Shown one piece after another: positions 1-10,871 of a stretch of DNA of 64,000 nt. The notes beneath the pieces were generated by a model. It was not told where the DNA came from, did no database searches, and worked only from the letters and a program-made list of their open reading frames with translations. Position 1 is the stretch's first letter. Each line of letters begins with the position of its first letter. This stretch comes from Pisolithus tinctorius. Taxonomy: Eukaryota; Basidiomycota; Agaricomycetes; Boletales; Pisolithaceae. Where the stretch lies: assembly GCA_024663395.1 (NCBI GenBank), contig JANFAH010000041.1, forward strand, positions 372,001 through 436,000. The letters are read 5' to 3'. Position numbers and translations under genes: made by a program.

Positions 1-358
1 TCTTTGGTCTGATGGCTCTCTATTTCCACCACTGGCATTGTTACCTCATTACACGCTTAGGACATGTGTCGTCATTGTTCAACCAATGGTGTAGTTACCT
101 CGAGTACATGAGGACGCCTCATGGTCCTCCTCTTGTAGTATTTAGACTGCCGGCTCAAGTCCTGGAAACCCAGACTTGAGCTGCTCAATTATACGCAGCG
201 TTCTCAGAACTTTGCCCTCAGTATCCCTACCAGGATCACTCTTACCGGCGTTGCTTAAATCCTCTGTCGTTTACAGAGGTTACTGCAGCTGTTGCTCAGT
301 AGAAACCATAGTCTGCAATTGAGCTCTCCCTACATCTAGACTTTGATCGAGCGTAACA
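1..358 (+). repeat. 5' LTR of element 1 (partial)
   Basis: Matches 8251-8608 base for base in register. It ends ...TAACA at 358; the full 3' copy begins TGTTA, giving the usual inverted LTR termini. A TATA-like AGTATTTAG lies at 137-145. The transcript start predicted from the primer-binding site is at about 172, roughly 30 bp downstream. GCTCAAGTC at 153-161 and GACTTGAGC at 173-181 can pair as a stem. Confidence 0.93.
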
Positions 359-360
359 AA

Positions 361-371
361 AGCTCAAGTCT
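361..371 (+). other. Self-priming type primer-binding site, element 1
   Basis: AGCTCAAGTCT begins two bases after the LTR end and is the exact reverse complement of AGACTTGAGCT at 172-182 in the LTR. This is the arrangement of Tf1/sushi-type retrotransposons, in which the 5' end of the RNA folds back to prime minus-strand synthesis. No tRNA-like primer site (for example TGGTATCAGAGC) is present here. Seen in the sequence; the mechanism is inferred from the family. Confidence 0.75.
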
Positions 372-424
372 ACCAGCCTTTGGCCGAATCGGTCACTGCT
401 TAGTGCACCACCACGAACCCCTGA

Positions 425-1558
425 AACAACCAACGTTGGGTGCTGTTGCGACCCACTCGTGAAGAATCATCATCTGACGAAGAACAGGAGAGCACTGTCA
501 CAGACACCTCCTCCAACGAACCCGAACAACCGGATAGAGGCTTTACCTCTGGTATCCTCTCGAACCTTTTCACTCACTCCCTCGCTTCACTCGGTACCCC
601 AATCCCACCGGTACCAGCCACACTTCCTACACTCCCAACCCCACCACAGAATACGATGTCCGGTTCATCATCGAAGGGAATGACTGCCATCACAGGAGTC
701 AAACCCACTGAATTGAAGATTGGTGCTCCCTCGGATTTTGATGGAGACCAGAAGAATGCCATGAGCTGGCTGTACTCCGTACAGACCTATCTCTTGGTCA
801 ACGAGGAACTGTACGACACTGACACCAAAAAGGTGGTCTATGCCTTGTTGTACATGAAGAAAGGAGTTGCCCGTTCCTGGGCAGCCACCTACCAGAAAAT
901 AGCTCTGGAGAAAACTAATCCGAGCTTTGGAACCTTCACTGATTTTGTGAAGAATTTTAAAGAATTGTTCACCTCTGCAGACACCGCTGGAACTGCAATC
1001 GCCAAATTGCGAACCCTAAAGCAAAAAGAATCGGTGGAACAGTATATCACCGATTTCCGAACAGCCGCCGCCGATTCTACCATCACGGAAGATGTCACCT
1101 TGATCAAGTTCTTCTCACAAGGACTCAAACCTTTCATCGTGAACTGAATCCACATGATGGAAACCACTCCCACTAAAATTACTGAGTGGTACACCCAAGT
1201 GCAGAAGTTCGACGCCAAGTGGAGAAAGGTGAATGAATTCTCCACAAAAAAAGAAAAGAAGACGTTCCACCCAAGGAACAATTTTGCCAAAGAAAAAGAT
1301 CCAAACGCTATGGACATGGATGGAGTGAGACTCTCCAAAGAAGAATGAGATCGTCACATCAAAGAAGGAAGATGTTTCGGTTGCAGAAACAAAGGACACC
1401 TCTCTTGAGAGTGTCCAGACAAGGGGAAAACTCCCCAAAAGAAAGTCAAGAAAATCCGCAAAATTGTGGAAGTAGAAGAAAGCGATGATGAAGAAAAAGT
1501 CGCTGGTCCATCTATCGCTCTAGTTAACATCGCTAGAGCCCTAGGAAAAGATTTTTGA
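425..1558 (+). pseudogene. gag: gag of element 1 (interrupted by TGA codons)
   Basis: Frame open from 425; the first ATG is at 656. The acidic Ser-rich N-terminus is followed by the gag core (about 690-1140, including the motif SRSWAATYQK-like ARSWAATYQK) and a CCHC zinc knuckle (CFGCRNKGH...C, near 1376-1413). In-frame TGAs fall at 1145, 1346, 1406 (inside the knuckle) and 1556. In the first three an Arg codon CGA fits the context, so C-to-T change at CpG explains them. The last, after a run of five T, may be the true gag stop, since pol continues in the -1 frame from 1537. Confidence 0.85.
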
Positions 1559-4500
1559 ATGGGAACTCTGTGTTGATGCCAGATATTCCCAAAACTAAGG
1601 ACAGTCTAGTTTCTGTTGCACCTGTACTCGTAACGTCTACACTGGAACATACTATGCAGATTCCCATTTCCCTCTATGCATCAGAAACTACCCTGAAAGT
1701 CGTCAACACTACCGCTCTGGTTGACTCCGGAGCAGAAATTTCTTGTATTGACTGGGGTTTTGTACGAAAGCACCAAATCCTCACTCAATGCCTCACCGAA
1801 CCTATCCTCGCCAAAAATGCCAATGGAACCCAAAATTCCAAAGGAAAAATATTGTTTTCTGCCACTCTTTACTTCAAGATTAAAGGACTCGTCCACCAGT
1901 CCTTTTTTCATGTCATCAATTGCAGAGCAGAAAATGTCATTTTAGGTCTCCCCTGGCTCCAGGAAAACAACCCTGTCGTGGACTGGAGGATGGGCATGTT
2001 ATCTATCAACGAGAGAACCGATAGATCAAAGGAATTAAGACGCAACATCTCTTTCATTGCTGTCGAAGAACCAACTGTGAACCTTGTGTCCCCTGCTGAA
2101 AAGAAAGGGATAAACAGGTTCATGGATTACGAAGAACCAGAAGATGAAACCATCCGAGCACACTTCGTGATGTCGGTTGGAAAACTTGTCGAAGAAGCCA
2201 AGAAGGTTAACCCCAACAACAGCCTTCTCCGAAAAATCACCACGGCTACAGAACTAGCCCAGGAAGAACACAAGAAGAAACCAAAGGCTGTCCTTCCAGA
2301 AGAGTACAAGGACTTCGCCTCGATTTTCAAGAAACCGACTGATGGGGTTTTGCCTCCATCACGACCATATGACCATGCCATAAACCTTGTAGAGGACTTT
2401 GTCCCCAAGGTGGCCAAAGCTTACCCACTCTCTCCTTCTGAACGAGAGTCTGCAGAGGAATTTATTGAAGAAAACCTTCGAGAAGGGAAGATTCGCCCCT
2501 CGAAGTCTCCCCAAGCTGCCCCCTTCTTCTTCGTAGGAAAGAAGGATGGCTCCCTATGCCCCTGCCAAGACTACAGGTATCTAAACAAGAATACAGTGAA
2601 GGATGCATATCCCCTTCCCCTCATTTCGGACCTTATAGACAGACTAAAAGGACCCTCAATCTTCACAAAAATGGATGTCAGATCTGGCTACAACAATGTT
2701 CGAATCAAAGAAGGAGATCAATGGAAGGCCGCGTTCATCACGCATAAGGGTCTTTTTGAGCCAACCATCATGTTCTTCGGACTGTGCAATTCCCCTGCCA
2801 CCTTCCAACGATTCATGAATGACTCTTTCAGAGACATGATCGCTGAAGGATGGCTGGTCGTCTATATGGATGACCTCCTCATCTTCTCTACTGACACTGA
2901 AGAACATCGACGAAGAACCCGCCACGTCCTCGAAAGGATGCGAGAACTTTCCCTTCCCCTGAAGTTGGAAAAATGTCATTTTGATCTTACCGAGGTGGAA
3001 TACCTTGGCATGATTATCAAAGAAAACACCGTCGCCATGGACCCCATCAAAGTCCAAGGCATTGCCAAATGGCCTGTCCCAAAAAAGGTCAAAGATGTAT
3101 GATCCTTCTTAGGATTCACAAATTTCTATAGGAGATTCGTCCCCTATTACTCTGATATTGTGCGACCACTCATTGATCTCACCAAGAAAACAATGGACTG
3201 GAACTGGTCAAAGAAGTGTCAAGACACCTTTGAACTCCTAAAAAGAATCTTCATGGCACAACCGACCCTTTGAATGCCTGATACCTCTCGACCATTTGCA
3301 ATTACTACAGATGCGTCCAAGTACGCAACAGGAGAGATCCTCCTTCAAGAAGATTCGAACGGACAGTGGCAACCCTGTGCCTTTCTGTCCCAATCATTTA
3401 ACCCTGCAGAAAGAAACTACAACATATACGACAGAGAACTGCTTGGGGTTATTCGAGCATTGAAATCTTGGAGGCACTATCTCCATGGATCCCCATTCCC
3501 AGTTAAGGTCTTCACGGACCATAAAAATCTGACATACTTCAAATCACCTCAAAATTTAAATCGTCACCAGGCCCGCTGGCTCCTCGACCTCGCAGACTTC
3601 GATCTGCAACTGGAACACGTCCCAGGCAAAGACCTGGCTGCACCAGATATGCTCTCCCACTGACCCGACCACATTCCCGACGACAACGAAGATAACAAAG
3701 GAGTTACTCTCCTCCCACAAACCCTGTTTGTTAACCTCATTGATACCAATCTTACTCAGAAGGTTGCATCATCTTCTATGGGCGACCCCGTTGTTCAGAC
3801 TGCACTTTGCGCCATAGAAAACGTTGACATGCCACTCCCGTTCAAATCCCACCTTTCTGATTGGAGATTTGACAATGGAGTGTTACTGTACAAAGATCGG
3901 GTGTATATCCCCGATGATCCTACTCTCCAATGGACTGTTGTGTCCAATCACCACGATCACCCCTCTGCCGGACACCCTGGTGTCCTAAAAACCCAACAAC
4001 TCGTTTCATCCGAGTTTTGGTGGTCTGGACTTGCGTCTTTCATCTGAAAGTATGTCGAAGGCTGTGCTACATGCCAGCAAAACAAGGTCAACACCCACCC
4101 GACGACACCACCCCTTACGCCTATCCCCTCCACCTTGACCTGCCCCTTCCAACAGATCTCTTGCAATCTGGTTACCGACCTGCCTGTTTCCAATGGCTAT
4201 GATTCCCTTTTGGTCGTGGTAGACCATGGCCTTACAAAGGGGGTAATTTTATCACCCACAAAGAAAACCGCCTCTGCTGCTGACATTGCAGCACTGTTTT
4301 TCAAGAAGGTCTACTCCCGTTTCGGGTTGTACGACAAAATTATATCAGATCGAGGCCCTCAGTTTGCCTCAACCTTCGTGAAGGAACTCGCTTCCCTTTT
4401 GGGATACTCCCTTGCCCTGTCAACAGCATATCATCCACAAACTGATGGAGAAACGGAACGAGTAAACCAGGAGGTTGAAACATATCTCCACATCTTTTGC

Positions 4501-5328
4501 CAAAACAACCCCACCTCATGGGTGAACAACCTCCCCATGGCAGAATTCACACACAATCACCGTCCACACTCCATCACCCATCAATCTCCATTCTACCTCA
4601 TGTATGGATATGAACTGAAACCACTTCTGTCCCTGATCGCGGAAACCCATCTTCCCGCTGCCGAGTTTAGACTCGATGAACTCTGGAAAGCTAGAGAAGA
4701 GGCCCTGGCAGCCCATGATCTAGCCAGAAAAACAATGAAAGACTGCTCGTCACGACCCTTCACCCCATTCCAAAAAGGTGACAAGGTTTGGCTAGAAGCA
4801 TGCAATTTGAAATGCTCCTATGAAAATAGGAAGCTCGCACCAAAACGAGAGGGACCCTTCACTGTCTCCGATGTCCTATCTCCAATTACTTATCGCCTCA
4901 CAATCCCCTCACAATGGAAGATTCATAACATCTTCCACACTTCCCTCCTATCGCCCTATCGCGAAAATGACGTTCATGGACCAAACTTCCCAGCTCCTCC
5001 GCCTGACCTTATCAACGAGGAGGAAGAGTATGAAGTCAAGGCGATAGTCGGCCATAAAAGGTCCGGCCATGGGCACGCCTTTTTAATCAAATGGAAAGGC
5101 TACCCTTCTTCCGAAAACTCGTGGCAGAAAGAATCTCACCTAGAACACATGGATGATACACTCTCCACTTATAAAAGATGCTTCCCCAAGGATTTCCCCC
5201 CTCAGAAACAACCCACTCGACGCTCCACTCGCACAGTCAGAAACATCACTTTTGAGATGCCTCCTCATCGCTACACTTACCCCCATGAACCCTCCCGCCG
5301 CCATACTCTGTTTGCTCGACAGCAGTGA
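1537..5328 (+). pseudogene. pol: pol of element 1: protease, RT, RNase H, integrase, chromodomain
   Basis: One reading frame holds the whole polyprotein. In order: retropepsin (LVDSGAEIS, about 1720-1745); reverse transcriptase with the YMDD catalytic motif (near 2863-2875); RNase H ([10 protein letters not shown] and the [17 protein letters not shown] region, 3300-3480); the integrase zinc domain (HH at about 3950-3980, CATCQQNK near 4070); the integrase core (ISDRGPQFAS near 4345, TDGETERVNQE near 4443); and a chromodomain (EYEVKAIVGHKR...FLIKWKGYP...NSW, about 5025-5125). Stops at 3100, 3271, 3661, 4045 and 5326 are all TGA. At the first four, Arg (CGA) is the expected residue. The frame is otherwise intact, so inactivation looks recent. 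Confidence 0.9.
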
Positions 5329-6146
5329 CAACCCGCTAGCGATCAGATGATCGCTTCATACCGACTCTTTGTTGCTGACCCCACCGTCGTCAGCACGGTC
5401 TATCATGAAGTGGACGAAAATTCTCCACTTGACCTTGTATATCACGCTACCATCCAAGCCCTCTGGCTTGAGGAACTCTCCCGATACATCAATCGCCAAA
5501 ACCCCCTTCTGTCCCCTGCCCATACCATCTTAAATGAGATCGCTGACCAGCAGGTTCCCCTTTTACTTAAACTTTTTGATGTCCTTGGAGGTGCGGACCT
5601 CATCTACAACATCCATCAATACCCAATGTTGATCGCCCCTCCTCCTCCTGGGTCTAGAAGACCCTCGACTGCCACCTCCCCTCTGGTTTCCTCCGTGTCG
5701 TCCACCCCCCCGCCATCGTCGCCATCGTCGTCCTCCCGTTCTTCCCGCTCTCTCCAAAGAGCCGATAGACCTCGTGCCTGCTGTTTGTCGGGCCCTAGTC
5801 CTCAACCTTGCAAGTCTCATGACTCCCCATCTGAAGTAGACCCTGAGACTGCCTTCGGTGTCTCCCATGCAGAACTTGACTACACGTTAAATATCGTCAA
5901 AACCCTCGCACAGCTGCCTCCTACCCCTGTTCTGAACGCCATGACTGAGTTTGACAGACCTCTTACTCCATCTGATCCACGCTATCGTCAAGCGTGTTAC
6001 GTCTGCTGCCATCTTGGCCACATCTGCATCAACTGTGGACTGTATGAATGTCCCCTTTGTCACGCCACTCGTCCTGGGCATACTCAGGCCCAGTGTCCTT
6101 CCATATGCCCTCGTCATCCTTTACAGGACAGAATAGCTACCCCCGC

Positions 6147-8004
6147 TGTGAGTCAAAGTGTGGAATGCTGGTGAAAACCAAACAAATCCAACACCAAAAG
6201 ACAAATAAAAGCGAGTGGTGGTTTGCCTCCGCGGAACCTGGAGTGCAGAGAAACCTAAAGTGGGGGGAGTTTCAATGGCAGGTGCTCCTAGCACAAGTCG
6301 TCGACGAGTTACGCAGGAGTAGATGAATGGATGATGTCTGAGGAGGGGATGCTGAACAGAGCAGGGGTGTTCAGCCGAAAGGACTTGGGAGTAAATGGAT
6401 TTCGATAGGATGTGCTCCTGGCGCAAGTCGATGACGAGTTACACAGGAGTGGATGGATGACTAAACAAGAGGTTGCTGACTAAGCACTGATGATACTGCT
6501 GATGATGAATAGAGGTAGATAGACCCTTGATGGAGCCTCAACTACCAATGATATAAATGAAGACAGATAGACTCTTCCGAATGAGCCTCAACTGTCGACG
6601 ATGAGATATGCTGAGCTGAGCTGACTTCTGGATTGCTTCTTGATTGATTGATTGTGGGTAGCTAAGTACATGGGGGTTTATATACTATGGGGGGAGCACA
6701 GCTTGTGACAAACAAGGCACAAACACTTGGTAAGTAATGAGTAAGGACTGAGTAATCATGATGAGTAAGCGAGAAATAAAAGGTAAGCAAGCAAGGAGGA
6801 TTGGTAAGTATTGGCAATGAACGAGTCAAGGATAGTCAAAATATCACAGAATGAGTCAAATGGAGTCAGAAACTGAGTAAGCGCACTGATATCACATTAG
6901 GGGGTGGCGATGCAAGTTAGATCTCGGCGGAGACATCTCTAGATCCAAAGATGGCATGACAGATGGACGGTGTTTCCAGATAGGGAAGTATTAATTCCAG
7001 AATTGAAGGGCATGAGTCAGGCATCAAAGGGGGCTAGGGCATTGGGGGTCTGTGGGGCAATGAGAGCATACGCGATCGCGTCTCCCACCCTTCCATCCTC
7101 TCAGCGAAGTTAACAAAAACTTCATGAACGGGGCTCTGATGGAGGAGGAGGAGAAGGGGGAACGTCTTCTGCTGGACCTTGCAGTAGGAAGGCAAGATGC
7201 ATGTCATACTCGTCATGAATGCGATCAGGGAGGCTGGAGGACAGTAGATTATACTGCAGCTGTCGCAATGCGGGAAGAATGATGGACGAAATTGGAATAA
7301 AGACAGTGCAGGGAGCAGGGAGGAACGATCCATATGCTTCATCAACCGGGGAGACTGAAACAACCACATAAGACCTTTCTAACCGAGTGACAGACCTGAG
7401 GCGACCAAAGAACGTCCTTCTGGAAGTCATACTGACAAGGAGAACACACTGACCAAGCTGCATGGGATGGGACGGGGCTGACAATGACGGGATGAACCAG
7501 GGGGCTTCAGGACGGAAGCTGGTGGGAACGCCTGGCAGATATACATAGCCATTGTCTCTGGCAAATGAGACAAGCGAGATGACTGACGAAGAGGCAGCCA
7601 TGATTGATGGACTTAGCGAAATGAGCGTCTGATGGATGGAGTGCTGTAGAAACGTGCAGGGTGCGAGGATCCTCTCCAAATTTGGAAGGAAGAATCGTGG
7701 GGCTGAGCACTTTAAGCGAGCATGCGAACCGAGTTGATATCTTTGGAAATGGCGGAGATATGACGAAAACCAGAATGCCGTACATGGGCGCTAAAAACCT
7801 TTAATGCGCGCTTAACTCGCTTCCTCTTTTCTCTTTAGCACTGACGACTCGATCTTGTGCGAAGGATGACTGTTCACATCCAACAGTCTTTCTTCACATG
7901 AGGCCTTTAGTCTTCATCTGCATGCTTGGGCATTGTGCACAACTCGTCAACGAGTTAGGCAGAGTCAGCTGTAACCATGTCCACAACACCTTTGGTGTGT
8001 GACA
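6147..8004 (-). mobile_element. 1.86 kb TG...CA LTR-like element, copy 1
   Basis: Repeated at 20451-22301 (same orientation) and 57762-59530 (opposite). In sense orientation (minus strand here) it begins TGTCACACACC and ends GACTCACA and is flanked by the 4-bp duplication CCGC (6143-6146 and 8005-8008). A TATA box (reverse of 6677-6684) is followed by about 0.5 kb. This fits a solo LTR with a U3 of about 1.3 kb that contains an ORF. No internal retrotransposon sequence adjoins it. Three copies of the motif AA[C/G]TCGT...ACGAGTT lie within it (about 6294, 6425, 7941). Confidence 0.75.
7122..7785 (-). pseudogene. Conserved ORF inside 1.86 kb element, copy 1 (frameshifted)
   Basis: Two overlapping minus-strand frames (7785-7507 and 7679-7122) together match the single continuous ORF of copy 3, so one frameshift near 7610-7625 breaks it here. 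The N-terminal part starts MYGILVF; the second part contains SVISLVSFARDNGYVYLPG, TSRRTFFGRLRSV and AYGSFLPAPCTVFIP. No signal peptide, zinc motif or catalytic signature is evident. The protein is about 230 residues and is unlike any gag, pol or transposase I know. It lies in the inferred U3, in sense with the inferred promoter. Confidence 0.6.
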
Positions 8005-8160
8005 CCGCTCTGGTAGATGATCGAACCCTCATCGGGAGCAAGGATGACGACTTATACAACAATGATTTTGATTTTGACGACTCTGCCATCAGTAACATGA
8101 CTGGAGAACCTTATGGAGAGTAGTTGAAGTCGGGGACTTCAACGCTTAGAAAGGGGGTAA

Positions 8161-8608
8161 TGTTATGTTTCACCCCTAACTTTTCCTTTCTGTTGTACGT
8201 TTACTTTACTTTTGATCTGTTGGACTCAGTTTCCTTTTAGAGCCGTCTTCTCTTTGGTCCGACAGCTCTCTATTTCCACCACTGGCGTTGTTACCTCGTT
8301 ACATGCTTAGGACATGTGTCGTCATTGTTCAACCAATGGCGTAGTTACCTTGAGTACATGAGGATGCCTCATGGTCCTCCTCTTGTAGTATTTAGACTGC
8401 CGGCTCAAGTCCTGGAAACCCAGACTTGAGCTGCTCAATTATATGCAGCGTTCTCAGAACTTTGCCCTCAGTATCCCTACCAGGATCACTCTTACTGGCG
8501 TTGCTTAAATCCTCTGTTGTTTACAGAGGTTACTGCAGCTGTTGCTCAGTAGAAACCATAGTCTGCGATTGAGCTCTCCCTACATCTAGACTTTGATCGA
8601 GCGTAACA
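8161..8608 (+). repeat. 3' LTR of element 1
   Basis: Begins TGTTATGTTTC directly after the purine run AGAAAGGGGGTAA (polypurine tract, about 8148-8160) and ends CGTAACA; 448 bp. Its last 358 bp match the window start. Confidence 0.93.
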
Positions 8609-10871
8609 CAGATGAGTACCACCAGATTTTGACCAACTTGTCCAGACATGATTTCAATGATGAATTGGGTAATGGCAAATTATTTGAGGAGTTAGACAAG
8701 TGCTGGGATAAATTCATAAAGTATGCACAAATGGCATTTGGGAATGGCAGCACTGATGCCGAGTCACCAGACAAAGATGCCACTCCACAGTCAAGGCAGA
8801 GAAAGAGCAATGGGAAATCTAAAACCATCCTGCTGGTCAGTGACAATGGCACACCATACATCCCAAACATATTGGACATGCAGGCACCAAAGTTGAAGGA
8901 CATCATGTGGACGTTTGTGACATTTCACTATCATATGTATAACAATAGGAGAAATACTGTTCATTGACATGCATTACAGGGAAGGCCTGCAGGAATTCAC
9001 AGGCGACTGTTCCATGGAGTGTGATAATGACCAACACTGCACTTTATATTGCACCACAGTTTCTGCCACCTGAGGTTCCCTTCAAAGAGCCAAGCTGACT
9101 TACCCAGGACAAGTTGACAGCAATCTTGGAATGGTGGCAAGAGCGAAAAGAGCAGCATCCCAACAATATATTTGGCTTCAAGAAGTGGAGAGATGCTGGA
9201 GGGTCACTCTGAATGCCAGTGGCAGCAGCTGATAGCAGTGGAGCAAGGATGGGTGTGAAGCAGGATTTGGATGGGAGCCCACACCACTTGGCAGGCAAAT
9301 GGGCAATGGATAGAATGATGCAGGGTAGGAGGAAGCAGTGACAGCAAACAGGTATGAAGGAATGCATCTGGAACATAAATGTCTGGAAATATTATCTAAT
9401 GGGGGAAAAAGTTGTAGGGTCTGATTCTGATGATGAATACAATCTCTGTCAAATACCACCAACATTGCCATCAAAAGGAACTGATGGTACAGGCACAAGC
9501 ATGGTAGATGAAGACACTGCAGTGACAGCAGCATTGCCAGATTCCCAGCAGCAGATTGCCAGATGCAAAGTGGCTGAGGGTGACACCTGTTGGCCAATTG
9601 GTAAGCCAGTGGGATCCCATCAACTGAATATTGTTAACATTAATGGCTGACATGTTTCAGCCATTGGCAAGGAACCACCACATGCCTGGCAGCAGGTTGT
9701 GGGTGGCAACACAAGCCCTGCACAACCTATGCCAGAAGGCCACCACACTGATTCACCTGATTCTTTCCACCTGGCAGATCCTTTGGCAGTGCCAACAACT
9801 ATCAGGAGAGCCCATAAACAGGAAGATTCAAAGTGCAAGTTGCCCATTCCATCCATGAGTCAGTACTTGTGCCACAGTCGCTGAACTGTTGATTCAATTC
9901 ATCTCTCATTTCTAGTACCCATGCACTGGATTGGCATAGACAATGCAAGGGGTATGTGGCAATCAAAACAGGTGTGGAAGGCACCAAAGTGGCCCGATGA
10001 CAATGTTCCTACTCCTAGTCCCTCCAAGAAACATAGGTGATGTTAGCATTTGTATTTTACATGGCTATGGAATGTGATACTACATTTTGACAACCAATAG
10101 CTACAATTACAATAAATCCTCATCCAGTTCCAATTCATCCTCACCATCCCAATTGCTGGTCATCAAATCTTGTATATATTGCTGAGTCCTTTCCAACTGT
10201 GCTCTCCTTGCAAGCAACAGGCAAAACCAGATGCTTGATTCTACCAATATATTGCTGTAGTGGTTGTAGGCCGCAATGATTGGCCCATTGGTGGTAGTGT
10301 TAAGATGGGGTGGGTGCTCATCAGCTGGTCCTGCAAGAAGAACCACAAGCCGCCATGCTTTTTCCACTGCTGGATGATTGATATATATGCAAGGGATATC
10401 ATAAAACAACTTACATGTTGTAATTGGCCCTTCTTCATGAATTCCTTGTATACCCAGGTCACTGGCAAAATGTTGCAGTGCCAAAAAGTGAACTAATACA
10501 CTTAATACTGGCAGCAACAAGAGATGACATGGTACTCACCAGCAGCAGCATCAGCAGCTGTAGGCCATGGTGATGGTTGCTGTGATGTAGCTGGGATGGG
10601 CTGTGGCTCAGAGGCTGCTGCACCATCTAACTGCTCATCCATACATGCATGCTCTGGCAGAGATGGTGCAGTCTGTGGAATTCGTGCAGATGCCATCAAC
10701 GATCTGGGTGGGGGTGAGACTGCCAGGGAAGATGTTGGTGAATCCCAGCTGGGTGCAATGGTGGCCAAGGATGGCATGGAATGACTTGCTTGCCATGACT
10801 CCCATTGTTGATCAGCAGCAGATGGCTGCACTTCTGGTGAAAGTGGTGGGGAGTCCCAAGATGGTGCAAGC
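8609..10871. other. Old CpG-poor sequence with decayed ORFs, target of the insertions
   Basis: CG dinucleotides are almost absent. A + frame at 8609-8967 (hydrophilic, containing TILLVSDNGTPYIPNILDMQ) is an unrecognised fragment cut by the element 1 LTR. On the minus strand 10870-10107 looks like the 3' end of a spliced gene: an open frame ends in an acidic tail (EDELELDEDLL), with intron-like GT...AG stretches near 10410-10370 and 10550-10470. Nothing identifiable lies between 8970 and 10100. The block resumes at 18388 after element 2. Confidence 0.4.

Larger units (their letters stand above)
5347..8123 (+). pseudogene. ORF3 of element 1, tandem zinc knuckles, split by a nested element
   Basis: The first part runs 5347-6146. 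Removing the nested element and its 4-bp duplication rejoins the frame at 8009 and it then runs to TAG at 8121-8123. The region to residue about 90 is Leu-rich and possibly helical; a Ser/Pro-rich low-complexity stretch follows; near residues 215-255 are two Cys/His clusters, CYVCCHLGHICINC (CX2CX4HX4C, an exact retroviral-type knuckle) and CPLCHATRPGHTQAQC (CX2CX6HX4C). The ORF lies in the same frame as pol, separated from it only by the TGA at 5326. I do not recognise it as a named family; RNA binding is inferred from the knuckles. Confidence 0.65.
1..8608 (+). mobile_element. Ty3/gypsy chromovirus, element 1 (5' end outside window)
   Basis: LTR retrotransposon with gag, protease, reverse transcriptase, RNase H, integrase and chromodomain in Ty3/gypsy order, flanked by matching LTRs (1-358 partial, 8161-8608 complete). 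The left end lies about 90 bp outside the window, so its target duplication cannot be checked. The coding frames are interrupted almost entirely by TGA where the family has Arg (CGA), so this copy is dead but recent. A 1858-bp element is nested at 6147-8004. By eye the two LTRs differ at about 13 of 358 positions, nearly all CG/TG or CG/CA differences. Confidence 0.93.

Noticed and set aside
440..5328. UGA as a sense codon in element 1
   Set aside because: The island genes use TGA as a normal stop (EGT1 ends in TGA at 29964) and each TGA is a CpG-decay product of CGA.
5563..5868. Arg/Gly-rich minus-strand ORF
   Set aside because: Antisense of the Ser/Pro-rich part of ORF3.
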